A stretch of 64,000 nt of DNA from Pseudomonas putida (GTDB taxonomy: Bacteria; Pseudomonadota; Gammaproteobacteria; Pseudomonadales; Pseudomonadaceae): positions 4,515,501 through 4,579,500 of the forward strand of contig NZ_CP029693.1 in assembly GCF_003228315.1 (NCBI RefSeq), read 5' to 3'. The notes below the pieces were generated by a model, which made no database searches, had not been told where the DNA came from, and saw only the letters and a program-made list of their open reading frames with translations. Below, piece by piece: positions 1 through 7,966 of this stretch; position 1 is the stretch's first letter, and every line of letters starts with the position of its first letter. A program made the translations under genes and the position numbers.

Positions 1-37
1 TACAAGTCAGTTGCTCTACCATCTGAGCTATACCGGC
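1..37 (-). tRNA. tRNA-Thr (TGT), 5' half only
   Basis: Read on the minus strand, the first 37 bases of a tRNA are present: a seven-base acceptor strand GCCGGTA, a D arm with stem GCTC/GAGC, the 5' anticodon stem ACTGA and loop bases CT-TGT-A. Counting places TGT at positions 34–36, so the tRNA reads ACA (Thr). The window edge cuts the gene immediately after base 37, so the 3' anticodon stem, T arm and CCA end are not visible. Confidence 0.9.
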
Positions 38-454
38 GTGTCAGGGCGACGATTATAGCGATTGGGCGGCTTCTGTAAACCCCTGAATTCTGACTATTTT
101 TGCCCGGCGGATTGCACAGGATCCCTGGCGTGCCTGGATCGAGCTTTTCCATGGTTTTAGCGCGATCTGCATGCCTGATTAGCTGCCCTCGAATGCCCAC
201 CTTTTCTAATCAAACAGCCCATTGGTTCTGCGGTTATTTCCTTTTGGTCGAATGCTTATGCACAACCGGCTTGGCAATGCGCGGGTGATTCGGCCAATTT
301 GTGGATCCGTTCTCATGTGCACGCAAATCACTGTTTTTCGGGTTTTTTATTTGGGTGTACGAAAAATGAACAGTGCCGTTTCACCCCTGAAACAGCTGTA
401 AATGTTGGATCCATGTTGGTTTCATCAACAGAGTTATCCACAGGCTGGGAGCCT
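38..454. other. Intergenic region with two DnaA-box matches
   Basis: I see no convincing gene here; short open frames lack ribosome-binding sites and family resemblance. Bases 256–264 read TTATGCACA and bases 434–442 read TTATCCACA, both matching the DnaA-box consensus TTATNCACA. A third box in the opposite orientation, TGTGGATAA, lies at 683–691 inside the neighbouring methyltransferase gene. The region must also hold the tRNA-Thr promoter, which I could not place confidently. Confidence 0.4.
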
Positions 455-1684
455 TTAAACGCGCTCGGCCAATATCAGGAAATTGCGCGGCGTGAGCGGG
501 GTTTCACAGAAGGTGCCGAGGCGAACGCTGTAACTCTGTTCGTGCAGGAAAAGGGCTCGATCGAGCACCAGCCAAAGCTCCAGCGGGCGTCGGAAAAGTC
601 CGCGCAGAAGTTCCAGATTGCGTACCTGCGCCAGGCGCTGCCAGCCCTTGGCTTCCCATGTCGACCAGTCTTGCGTGTCGATTGTGGATAACTCTTTTAG
701 TTGGGCCAAATGATGGCAGTAATCGGCGAAGGGTTTATCCAGCCAATGACTCGGCAGGGAAGGGGTGGGCAGGTATTCGTCGATGCCGCGCAGCTGTCGC
801 TGCAGCAGGTCGAACGCCAAGCGTCGGGCCATCGACGTGTCACGCTGGCGTCGGACCCGGGCACCGGCGGTCACGGTTTCGCTCATTGGCAACGCCAGAT
901 CGTCGAGTGACAGCTGTAGGGCGGAGCCGTTTGCTGCGGAAGAAATCGGCGAGTACAGGGTCTGGCTGATGCGGTTGTAGCAGCAAGGGGCGATGGCGAG
1001 TTGTTTGCATCCGGCTGAGCTGGCCAGCTGGATCAGGCGCACGTGCAGATCGCCGCAGGCGTGGAGCGCAATGGGCGTGTGTTGAGCGCTCAGCAATGAG
1101 GCCGCACCGGCAGCGAGTACGTCCTGCTCGACGTGCAGAGTGTGCAGTTGGTGGCGCTCACTGAGGGCTTGGCCGCTGGCAACCAGCGCCGGGTCGTATT
1201 CGAGGCAGGTCAATTGCTGACCGGGTTGCAACAAGCGTCGCCCCAAATGGCCCTTTCCCGAGCACCAGTCCAGCCAATGCGTGGGTGTATCGGCAAACTG
1301 CAGCCGGCTGGCGAAGGCTTCGATCTGTTGCCATTTGCGTCCCGGCACATCGACGTTCAATCGATGACCCGCCGCTTCCAATGTGTGGGCGGGTAATTCA
1401 TCCACGGCACTCAGCGCCAGTGATGTCGCCGCCAGCGAAGCAAAAGGCTGCGGTGCATCCATCAGGGCAGGTTGGTTGTGTGCGTTTTCCGCCTCTTCCA
1501 GGGACCGCCCGCGTAGCCAGGCGGCCAGTTCAGGGTAGGACGTTTCCCAAGGCAGTTGCAGGTGAGTGAAGGGGCGTGGTTTCCACAGCGCCTGATGCTG
1601 CGTCAGAAAGGCATCCAGCGCGGTGAAGCGGGCGAGCAGGTTCTCGCCCGTCAGCACGCCGGCATCAACGCCCTTGGCAGGCAT
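455..1684 (-). CDS. SAM-dependent methyltransferase, unassigned substrate
   Basis: This 409-residue protein has a class I methyltransferase motif I, DWCSGKGHLGR, in its middle, followed by an acidic strand end (LEYD) and later the motifs HACGDLH and IAPCCYN. That combination is typical of the Methyltransf_32/TRM13-like group, whose bacterial members mostly lack an assigned substrate. The ATG at 1684 is the first plausible start and overlaps the end of the upstream permease gene by 20 bases; a GTG at 1657, just past the permease stop, is an alternative. The overlap makes it the last gene of the amino acid importer operon, although nothing in its sequence suggests a transport role. The N-terminal 120 residues and the C-terminal 150 residues are not recognised. 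Confidence 0.75.
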   Translation of the reverse strand: MPAKGVDAGVLTGENLLARFTALDAFLTQHQALWKPRPFTHLQLPWETSYPELAAWLRGRSLEEAENAHNQPALMDAPQPFASLAATSLALSAVDELPAHTLEAAGHRLNVDVPGRKWQQIEAFASRLQFADTPTHWLDWCSGKGHLGRRLLQPGQQLTCLEYDPALVASGQALSERHQLHTLHVEQDVLAAGAASLLSAQHTPIALHACGDLHVRLIQLASSAGCKQLAIAPCCYNRISQTLYSPISSAANGSALQLSLDDLALPMSETVTAGARVRRQRDTSMARRLAFDLLQRQLRGIDEYLPTPSLPSHWLDKPFADYCHHLAQLKELSTIDTQDWSTWEAKGWQRLAQVRNLELLRGLFRRPLELWLVLDRALFLHEQSYSVRLGTFCETPLTPRNFLILAERV

Positions 1685-2354
1685 CGACGCGCAGCCAGCG
1701 CTCCAGCAGCTTGAAGCCGCGCACCAGCACATAAGCCATCAGCAGGTAGAACACCCCGGCGGCAAAGAAGATCTCCACCGGCAGGTAGGTCCGGGCAATG
1801 ATGGTGCGGGCCATGCCGGTCAATTCCAGCAAGGTCACGGTGCTGGCCAGGGCGCTGGCCTTGAGCATCAGGATCACTTCGTTGCTGTAGGCCGGCAGGC
1901 CGATGCGCGCGGCCCGGGGCAAGATGATGTAGAACAGCGCCTTGGGTTTGGACATGCCCAGGGCGCGGGCCGCTTCGATCTCACCGGGTGGAATCGCCTG
2001 AATGGCACCGCGCAGGATCTCGGCTATATAAGCCGCGGTGTGCAATGTCATGGTGGCGGTAGCGCACCAGAACGGATCGCGCAGGTACGGCCACATCGAA
2101 CTGCTGCGGATCACGTCGAACTGCGCCAGGCCGTAGTAGACGAGGAACAGTTGAACCAGCAAGGGTGTGCCACGGAAAAAGAAGATGTAGCCGTAGGGAA
2201 ATGCCCGCACCCACCACAGCCGCGATGAGCGCGCGATACCCAATGGAATCGCCAGCAGCAGGCCGGCGATCACGGCGATGGCCACCAGCTCCAGAGTCAG
2301 GGAAGCGCCCTGGGCCAGTTTCGGCAGCCACTTGATGATGACTTCCCAGTTCAT
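1665..2354 (-). CDS. Amino acid ABC transporter permease, HisM/AotM type
   Basis: This 229-residue inner-membrane permease belongs to the His/Glu/Gln/Arg family. It has about five hydrophobic segments and the EAA-type loop that contacts the ATPase, seen around EIEAARALGMSKPKALFYI, followed by the conserved IILPRAAR. With the preceding gene it would form the heteromeric channel through which the periplasmic binding protein delivers a polar or basic amino acid. The start ATG at 2354 overlaps the stop of the previous permease by four bases (ATGA), so translation is probably coupled. In-frame sequence upstream of 2354 belongs to the other permease and was excluded. Order and family match arginine/ornithine or lysine/arginine/histidine importers; the exact substrate cannot be read from sequence. 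Confidence 0.9.
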   Translation of the reverse strand: MNWEVIIKWLPKLAQGASLTLELVAIAVIAGLLLAIPLGIARSSRLWWVRAFPYGYIFFFRGTPLLVQLFLVYYGLAQFDVIRSSSMWPYLRDPFWCATATMTLHTAAYIAEILRGAIQAIPPGEIEAARALGMSKPKALFYIILPRAARIGLPAYSNEVILMLKASALASTVTLLELTGMARTIIARTYLPVEIFFAAGVFYLLMAYVLVRGFKLLERWLRVDACQGR

Positions 2355-3046
2355 TGGGTGCTCCTCGCGAAGCCGCGAGCGGCGCGTTTTTCCAGGAAGT
2401 GCATGCCGGTCATGGCCAGAACCGTCAGGCCCAGGTACATGAAGGCCGCGACCATATAGAAGGTGAACGGTTGCTTGGATACGGTGACGCCAATCTGCGC
2501 GTGACGCATGATTTCTTCCAGGCCGATCACCGACACCAGCGCGGTGTCCTTCATCAGGATCATGAACAGGTTGCCAAGGCCAGGCAGGGCGATGCGCCAC
2601 ATCTGCGGCATGATCAAGCGGGTGAAGATGCGCCACTTGGACAAGCCAAGGGCCACGCCGGCCTCACGATGGCCCTTGGGAATGGCGAGGATCGCGCCGC
2701 GAAACACTTCCGTGGCGTAGGCGCCGAAGCACAGGCCCAGCGCGATCACGCCAGCGGCGAAGGCGTTGAGCTCCAGGTCGGGATTGCCGAAGAACTCGCC
2801 CAGGGCACGCATCATGTTGACCGTGCCGAAGTAGATCAGCAGCACCCAGAGCAATTCCGGGACGCCGCGAACCAACGTTGAATAAGTGCCGCCAAGCCAT
2901 TGCAACGGCTTGTACGGGGAGGTCTTGGCCAAGGCGCCAAGCAGACCGAGCACCAGCCCCAGGCACAGGGCCGTGAGCGCCAGTTTCACAGTCATCAGCG
3001 CGCCAGCGGCGAGCGCCGGGCCGAATCCGTAGAGGTCGATAATCAT
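2351..3046 (-). CDS. Amino acid ABC transporter permease, HisQ/AotQ type
   Basis: A 231-residue permease, partner of the gene that follows and overlaps it. The start MIIDLYGFGPALAAGALMTV is characteristic of HisQ-like subunits. Several transmembrane segments surround the cytoplasmic EAA loop at GHREAGVALGLSKWRIFTR, which docks to the ATP-binding subunit. The gene lies 78 bases downstream of the binding-protein gene. Family knowledge indicates a QM heterodimer with two ATPase subunits. The substrate is probably a basic amino acid by analogy with HisQ and AotQ. Confidence 0.9.
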   Translation of the reverse strand: MIIDLYGFGPALAAGALMTVKLALTALCLGLVLGLLGALAKTSPYKPLQWLGGTYSTLVRGVPELLWVLLIYFGTVNMMRALGEFFGNPDLELNAFAAGVIALGLCFGAYATEVFRGAILAIPKGHREAGVALGLSKWRIFTRLIMPQMWRIALPGLGNLFMILMKDTALVSVIGLEEIMRHAQIGVTVSKQPFTFYMVAAFMYLGLTVLAMTGMHFLEKRAARGFARSTQ

Positions 3047-3124
3047 GGATTTCTTTTCAAATCGCGGCAGGCAAGGCCGGGGACCGGCGCAGTCAGAAGG
3101 CGGCGCCGGTCCGGCAGGTCAGTA

Positions 3125-3871
3125 TCAATAGATGCTGAACGGGAAGTACTTGTCGTTGATCTTCTTGTAGGTGCCGTCAGCGACGATCTCTTTCAGCGCG
3201 ACGTTCAGCTTCTCGCGCAGCGGGTCGTTCTTGCGCACGGCGATACCGATCTTGTCGCTTTCTTCCACCGGGTCGCCCTTGAATTCGTAGGACTTGCCAG
3301 CGTCGCTTTTCAGCCACTCATAGTTGACGTACTTGTCGGCGAGAATGGCGTCCACACGGCCGGCAGTCAGGTCGAGGTAGGCGTTTTCCTGGGTGTCGTA
3401 GAGCTTCACTTCAACGCCAGGCATGTTGTCTTCCATCCAGGTACCGGAGAGGGTCGCACGTTGTGCGCCGATCACTTTGCCTTTCAGGGCGTCCTTGTCG
3501 GTTTTGAAGTCCACGTCTTTCTTGGCGATGAACTGCAGCTTGTTCGAGTAGTACGGGTCGGTGAAGTCCACCGCTTGCTTGCGCTCGTCGGTGATCGACA
3601 TCGAAGAGATCAGGAAGTCGAACTTCTTGGCATTCAAGGCGGGGATGATGCCGTCCCAGTCGGAAGTGACCACGGAGCATTCGACTTTCATCTTGGCGCA
3701 CAGGGCGTCGCCGATTTCCTTGTCGAAGCCGACAACGTTGCCGCTGGCATCCTTGTTGTTGAACGGCGGGTAGGCCGCTTCGATGCCCATCTTCAGGGTT
3801 TCGGCCATGGCACCGGCGCTGAAGGCCAGGGTGACGGCGGCAGCCAGGAAGACCTTTTTGTAGTTCTGCAT
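3125..3871 (-). CDS. Periplasmic amino acid-binding protein, HisJ/ArgT type
   Basis: A 248-residue family 3 solute-binding protein. A signal peptide is visible at residues 1–22, with a Lys-containing start, a hydrophobic core and a probable cleavage after AMA. The mature domain shows the family signature GFDKEIGDALC and the hinge-region motif DFTDPYYSN. It would capture a polar or basic amino acid in the periplasm and present it to the two permeases encoded just downstream. The start at 3871 was chosen because it begins the signal peptide; longer in-frame sequence upstream is another reading of the ATPase gene. The ATPase gene ends 13 bases upstream, so the genes form one operon. It resembles HisJ/ArgT/AotJ, but specificity is not provable here. 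Confidence 0.92.
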   Translation of the reverse strand: MQNYKKVFLAAAVTLAFSAGAMAETLKMGIEAAYPPFNNKDASGNVVGFDKEIGDALCAKMKVECSVVTSDWDGIIPALNAKKFDFLISSMSITDERKQAVDFTDPYYSNKLQFIAKKDVDFKTDKDALKGKVIGAQRATLSGTWMEDNMPGVEVKLYDTQENAYLDLTAGRVDAILADKYVNYEWLKSDAGKSYEFKGDPVEESDKIGIAVRKNDPLREKLNVALKEIVADGTYKKINDKYFPFSIY

Positions 3872-3884
3872 GCGGGTAGCTCCG

Positions 3885-4658
3885 TTAGCGGTTGCTGGAC
3901 ATGAATTGTTTGCAGCGCGCCGAAAGCGGGTTTTCAAACACCTGCTGTGGCGATCCTTGCTCTTCGACCAAGCCCTGGTGGAGGAACACCACTTCACTGG
4001 AAACCTGACGGGCGAAGCCCATTTCATGGGTGACCAGCAGCATGGTGCGGCCTTCTTCGGCCAGGGCGCGGATGACATTAAGTACTTCCTGGACCATTTC
4101 CGGGTCAAGGGCGGAAGTCGGCTCGTCAAACAGGATGACTTTGGGCTGCATGGCCAGGGTGCGGGCGATGGCCGCGCGTTGTTGCTGGCCGCCGGACAAC
4201 TGCGAAGGGTAGGCGTGGCGCTTGTCGGCGATGCCCACCTTGGCCAACAGGGCTTCGGCGACTTCAATGGCTTCGGCCTTGCTCTGGCCGAGCACGCGGC
4301 GCGGGGCCTCGATGATGTTGTCGAGCACGCTCATGTGCGGCCACAGATTAAAGTTTTGAAACACAAAACCAATCTCGCTGCGCAGGCGATTGATCTGCTT
4401 GCCGTCGGCGGCAACCAGTTCACCGTTCTTCGCGGCCTTGAGCTTGAGTTCTTCGCCAGCCACCAGGATCTGGCCCTGGTGTGGGTTTTCCAGCAGGTTG
4501 ATGCAGCGCAGGAACGTGGACTTGCCGGAGCCGGAGGAACCCAGGATCGAGATCACATCGCCGTCACGGGCGGTCAGCGAGATGCCCTTGAGCACCTCCA
4601 GCGAACCGTAGCGTTTATGCAAGTTGCGGATTTCAAGCGCGGGCGTGGCCTCAGCCAT
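3885..4658 (-). CDS. Amino acid ABC transporter ATP-binding protein, HisP type
   Basis: A 257-residue cytoplasmic ATPase that powers the importer. It carries Walker A GSSGSGKST, the Q-loop at FVFQNFNLWPHM, the ABC signature LSGGQQQR, Walker B VILFDEPTSALDP and the switch histidine in LVTHEM. The insertion around residues 75–90 (KAAKNGELVAADGKQINRL) is typical of HisP- and AotP-like proteins rather than GlnQ, which supports a basic amino acid substrate. This is the first gene of the minus-strand operon ATPase, binding protein, two permeases, methyltransferase. The start at 4658 is an ATG with a GAGG-like upstream sequence. Confidence 0.94.
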   Translation of the reverse strand: MAEATPALEIRNLHKRYGSLEVLKGISLTARDGDVISILGSSGSGKSTFLRCINLLENPHQGQILVAGEELKLKAAKNGELVAADGKQINRLRSEIGFVFQNFNLWPHMSVLDNIIEAPRRVLGQSKAEAIEVAEALLAKVGIADKRHAYPSQLSGGQQQRAAIARTLAMQPKVILFDEPTSALDPEMVQEVLNVIRALAEEGRTMLLVTHEMGFARQVSSEVVFLHQGLVEEQGSPQQVFENPLSARCKQFMSSNR

Positions 4659-5113
4659 GTGCGTTCCTCATATATGTTGCGCTCCTGCTGTTGGTGGCCT
4701 TCCTGGAGAGGCGGCCAACCTAGCATAGCGTTTCGATGGCAGCCAACCGCACCAAGGACGGTAAACGGGTGGCATTGGGCAGGTTGTCGCATCGGCACAG
4801 CAGACTGTCGCCCCACCAACAACCGAACAGCCGTTTGAGCCGCGCTTTCAGTGGGAAAGCGGGGCGGCTGTCGCAAAAAAAGGCGCGATGTTGCCAGCTT
4901 TGGCGGGGTGTTGGAAGCGTTAAAGGACCAGACGTTGCCGATCTGCACTTTTATCGAGCGTCAATCGCATTTTGGGGTGTGTTTCCGGTGCACCGTTTCG
5001 TTTCTAAAGTGGGTCGGCGGGTAACGTTTTGGCAAAGTGCCATTACTTTCAATGACTTGCGATGACTGTCCGGTCGTGTTGAGATCACCGGACTAGAGGG
5101 TTTTGAAACATTT
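4659..5113. other. Divergent intergenic region, no gene seen
   Basis: About 450 bases separate the ABC importer operon from the permease regulatory region. Short frames here have no recognisable protein features. The region should contain the promoter of the importer operon on the minus strand, but I found no clear sigma-70 or sigma-54 match for it. Confidence 0.5.
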
Positions 5114-5128
5114 TGGCGCAATTATTGC
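5114..5128 (+). promoter_or_regulatory. Probable sigma-54 promoter for the gabP-like gene
   Basis: The bases TGGCGCAATTATTGC match the sigma-54 consensus TGGCAC-N5-TTGC with one mismatch. The invariant GG (5115–5116) and GC (5127–5128) are exactly ten bases apart. Transcription would start near 5140, leaving a leader of about 80 bases before the ATG at 5223. An amino acid permease under nitrogen control fits the family. No enhancer site was identified. Confidence 0.55.
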
Positions 5129-5222
5129 GTGCAGATTCCGGAACGCCCCGTTGGTTTCTTTTTACAAAAGGGACATCCACACGGGATGCATGCATTCGCT
5201 TTTCCTTACAAAGGTAGTTTCA

Positions 5223-6614
5223 ATGAGCAGTACCCAAAGCTCTAACGGCCTCGAACAGGGGCTTAAACCGCGCCACGTGACCATGCTGTCGATTGCCGGG
5301 GTTATCGGCGCCGGCTTGTTCGTTGGCTCGGGCCACGCCATTGCTGCAGCCGGCCCGGCCGTGCTGTTGGCTTACGCTGCCGCCGGCATGTTGGTGGTGT
5401 TGGTGATGCGCATGCTGGGTGAAATGGCGGTTGCCTCGCCTGACACCGGCTCCTTCTCTACTTATGCCGATCGCGCGATCGGTCACTGGGCCGGTTTCAC
5501 CATCGGCTGGCTGTACTGGTGGTTCTGGGTTCTGGTAATCCCGCTGGAGGCCAACGCCGCCGCGACCATTCTGCATGCCTGGTTCCCTGGCGTGGACATC
5601 TGGGCCTTCGCCCTGGTCATCACCATGCTGTTGACCGTGACCAACCTGTTCAGCGTGAAGAACTACGGTGAATTCGAGTTCTGGTTCGCTCTGATCAAGG
5701 TGCTGGCCATCATCGGTTTCATCGTTCTGGGCGTCATGGCGATCTTCGGCTTCCTGCCGGGCAGCCAGGTCAGCGGTGTTTCGCACCTGTTCGATACCCA
5801 GGGCTTCCTGCCAAACGGCATGGGCGCCGTGTTGGGTGCCATCCTGACCACCATGTTCTCCTTCATGGGTACCGAGATCGTGACCATCGCGGCCGCGGAA
5901 TCGAAAGACCCAGGCAAGCAGATCTCCAAGGCCACCAACTCGGTGATCTGGCGTATCGGTTTGTTCTACCTCGTGTCGATCTTCATCGTTGTGGCCCTGG
6001 TGCCTTGGAACGATCCAGTGCTGGCCAGCCTGGGTTCCTACCAGACCGTTCTTGAGCGCATGGGCATCCCTAACGCCAAGATGATCGTCGACATCGTGGT
6101 ACTGGTTGCCGTGACCAGCTGCCTGAACTCGGCGCTGTACACCTCGTCGCGCATGCTGTTCTCCCTGGGCAAGCGCGGTGATGCACCGGCCATGTCCACC
6201 CGCACCAACAAGAGCGGCACCCCTTACTGGGCGGTGATGCTGTCCACTGGCGCGGCGTTCCTGTGCACCTTCGCCAACTACGTGGCGCCAGCTGCGGTGT
6301 TCGAGTTCCTGCTGGCCAGCTCCGGCGCCATCGCGCTGCTGGTGTACCTGGTGATCGCATTCTCGCAACTGCGCATGCGTAAGCAGCGTATGGCTCGCGG
6401 CGAGAAGATCGTCTTCAGCATGTGGCTGTTCCCGGGCCTGACCTACGCGGTGATCGTCTTCATCGTGGGCGCCCTGACCATCATGCTGTTCCAGGAAGCC
6501 CATCGCGTGGAAATCATCGCGACCGGCCTGCTCAGCCTTATGGTGGTTGCAGCGGGCATGCTGGTGGCTCGCCGTCGTCGCAACGAAGGCGGTGTTGCCG
6601 CCGTTGCGCGCTGA
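5223..6614 (+). CDS. gabP: APC-family amino acid permease, GabP-like
   Basis: A 463-residue inner-membrane transporter of the amino acid–polyamine–organocation superfamily with about twelve hydrophobic segments. The first helix carries the family motif SIAGVIGAGLFVGSG, and GTEIVTIAAAESKDP in the middle is the signature of the GabP/AnsP/aromatic permease branch. Overall sequence is closest to gamma-aminobutyrate permease as I recognise it; related proline or asparagine permeases cannot be excluded. The start at 5223 was chosen because the protein there begins like its family and has AAGG about 12 bases upstream; an in-frame ATG lies at 5190. It stands alone between a probable sigma-54 promoter and a strong terminator. 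Confidence 0.85.
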   Translation: MSSTQSSNGLEQGLKPRHVTMLSIAGVIGAGLFVGSGHAIAAAGPAVLLAYAAAGMLVVLVMRMLGEMAVASPDTGSFSTYADRAIGHWAGFTIGWLYWWFWVLVIPLEANAAATILHAWFPGVDIWAFALVITMLLTVTNLFSVKNYGEFEFWFALIKVLAIIGFIVLGVMAIFGFLPGSQVSGVSHLFDTQGFLPNGMGAVLGAILTTMFSFMGTEIVTIAAAESKDPGKQISKATNSVIWRIGLFYLVSIFIVVALVPWNDPVLASLGSYQTVLERMGIPNAKMIVDIVVLVAVTSCLNSALYTSSRMLFSLGKRGDAPAMSTRTNKSGTPYWAVMLSTGAAFLCTFANYVAPAAVFEFLLASSGAIALLVYLVIAFSQLRMRKQRMARGEKIVFSMWLFPGLTYAVIVFIVGALTIMLFQEAHRVEIIATGLLSLMVVAAGMLVARRRRNEGGVAAVAR

Positions 6615-6647
6615 GTCATTTGGCTTGAGTTAGCGTTGTTGAAGTAA

Positions 6648-6684
6648 AAAACGGCCGCTGTCAGTGATGACAAGCGGCCGTTTT
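6648..6684 (+). terminator. Rho-independent terminator hairpin, copy 1
   Basis: A 12-bp stem, AAAACGGCCGCT paired with AGCGGCCGTTTT, follows the gabP-like stop by 33 bases. Its loop can form an inner GTCA/TGAC stem. A-rich and T-rich flanks on either side would allow termination in both directions, which suits the converging vapC gene. A near-identical hairpin lies at 7455–7494. Confidence 0.8.
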
Positions 6685-6704
6685 GTTTATGCAGGCACTC
6701 CGGC

Positions 6705-7112
6705 TCAGGGTGTGTCGACCCAGTCTTCTACGCGAATTCCCGGTACCCGTTCAAACTCCCGCACGTTGTTCGTGACTACGATGAGTCCTCGTGAGCGCGC
6801 ATGGCCCGCGATCAGGTAGTCGTAAGGACCAATTGGCTTTCCGCTTCTTGCCAGTTCGGACCGAATCATTCCGGTGTGTGCAGCTGCTTCATTGTCGAAA
6901 GGCAAGATCTCAAGGCGGGCTGCGAATCCCTCGACGATAGACAGGTTCTTTTCGGGGGCTGCGGATTTTTCCGCCCCGTAGACCAGCTCCATCAGGGTTA
7001 CGGCACTGATGCACAGCTGGCCGTAATGACGGTTGAACGCGTCGCGCACGACCTGTGGTTTGTTCTTGATGGTAAAGATGCAGATGTTGGTATCCAGCAT
7101 GTATTTGATCAT
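6705..7112 (-). CDS. vapC: VapC-type PIN-domain ribonuclease toxin
   Basis: A 135-residue PIN-domain protein with the expected acidic residues: D7 in MLDTN, E42 in LMELVYG and D98 in GPYDYLIAGHA, followed by VTNNVREF near residues 113–120. VapC toxins are endoribonucleases, usually cutting initiator tRNA or rRNA, and are neutralised by VapB. The length and the GPYDYLIA/VTNN motifs are typical of enterobacterial and Pseudomonas VapC (MvpT-like). Its ATG shares one base with the VapB stop (TGATG), giving translational coupling. All catalytic residues are intact, so the toxin is probably functional. The pair sits between two copies of one hairpin. Confidence 0.93.
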   Translation of the reverse strand: MIKYMLDTNICIFTIKNKPQVVRDAFNRHYGQLCISAVTLMELVYGAEKSAAPEKNLSIVEGFAARLEILPFDNEAAAHTGMIRSELARSGKPIGPYDYLIAGHARSRGLIVVTNNVREFERVPGIRVEDWVDTP

Positions 7113-7342
7113 CAGAACGACTCACGCTCCTGATCAGCGGGTTGCTCGCGATCGGTCATGAAGTCCGCAGAGACATTGTCGCCGTCGAACCAGCTATCCC
7201 ATGCTTCACCGGCAGGCGTGATGATACGAGCTCTACCTACGGCGACCACATCCACTCGTTTAACATCGCTAGGCATTGCAACAGCCTTGGGTAGGCGAAC
7301 CGCTTGGCTTCGATTGCTCATGAATAGGGTGGTTTGTTCCAT
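7112..7342 (-). CDS. vapB: VapB-type antitoxin
   Basis: A 76-residue antitoxin of the VagC/VapB group, with an AbrB/SpoVT-like DNA-binding N-terminus (MSNRSQAVRLPKAVAMP) and an acidic C-terminus that would wrap around the toxin. VapB proteins bind VapC and repress their own operator. AGGAGG lies six bases ahead of the ATG at 7342, a strong ribosome-binding site consistent with antitoxin made in excess. The C-terminus WDSWFDGDNVSADFM is typical of VagC-like antitoxins. Confidence 0.92.
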   Translation of the reverse strand: MEQTTLFMSNRSQAVRLPKAVAMPSDVKRVDVVAVGRARIITPAGEAWDSWFDGDNVSADFMTDREQPADQERESF

Positions 7343-7454
7343 TTGAACCTCCTGCGCTTTGGGCTGGGGCGATGTGCTCAGAGGATAGGTTTCGTGGGGG
7401 ATATGTCAACGGGATATACAATTCTGGCGACGAAGGGCGGCGTCCATTCGAAAC

Positions 7455-7494
7455 AAAAACGGCCGCTCATCAGTGATGACAAGCGGCCGTTTTT
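7455..7494 (-). terminator. Terminator hairpin, copy 2
   Basis: A 13-bp stem AAAAACGGCCGCT/AGCGGCCGTTTTT lies 16 bases past the stop of the minus-strand gene that ends at 7511. About 40 bases are nearly identical to the hairpin after the gabP-like gene at 6648–6684, including the unpaired CAGTGATGACA loop. Loop identity shows common origin rather than convergent terminators. Confidence 0.75.
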
Positions 7495-7510
7495 GTTTGC
7501 GCTGTAACCC

Positions 7511-7960
7511 TTACTCGGCTTTTTCTTCCGGCTCATCCTGCGACTGACGGTAGACATCCAGGGCGTCGCCGAAGTCTGCAATGAACTGCGGGTCGGACAG
7601 CCATGTCTGGGCGGCGTCGCGGTCCATGCCATCGGCCCACATGCGGTAGTCGATCAGCATGTCGGCGGCCAGGTGGGTGGCGGCCATGCCTTCGTCGTCG
7701 GCGTTTTCCATGTCCAGCAGTTCCGGGTGGTCGACGATGATAAAGGCCAGATCCCTCAGCAGGACGGAAAGCATTTCGCTACGGCTGGTGGCTTCCGCCT
7801 CGCGCATTTTGCTGAACATCGCCAGGGTGTATTCCGGGATCGGCTCCGGGAGATCCTGGTCATCGTCAAGTGCCAGGGGTTTGCGGCCGACCATGCGGAT
7901 TTGCTTGGCTTTGGCTTTGGCGCGTTTGGCGCGTTTCTGTTGCTTGTTCAGGGAGGCCAT
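7511..7960 (-). CDS. Conserved hypothetical protein with Lys-rich N-terminus (paralogue 1)
   Basis: A 149-residue protein of unknown function. Residues 1–20 (MASLNKQQKRAKRAKAKAKQ) are strongly basic, followed by an acidic, Pro-rich linker and a mostly helical C-terminal region with a Trp-containing segment near YRMWADGMD and a final acidic tail. The downstream-facing neighbour at 7967–8383 has the same start and the same order of features, so the two are tandem duplicates six bases apart. The basic tail could contact nucleic acid or ribosomes, but that is a guess. I do not recognise a named family. There is no signal peptide. Confidence 0.8.
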   Translation of the reverse strand: MASLNKQQKRAKRAKAKAKQIRMVGRKPLALDDDQDLPEPIPEYTLAMFSKMREAEATSRSEMLSVLLRDLAFIIVDHPELLDMENADDEGMAATHLAADMLIDYRMWADGMDRDAAQTWLSDPQFIADFGDALDVYRQSQDEPEEKAE

Positions 7961-7966
7961 GGGAAC

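Noticed and set aside
5220..6503. A 427-codon His- and Gln-rich frame opposite the gabP-like gene
   Set aside because: It mirrors the permease codons; its His/Gln richness follows from reversed hydrophobic codons.
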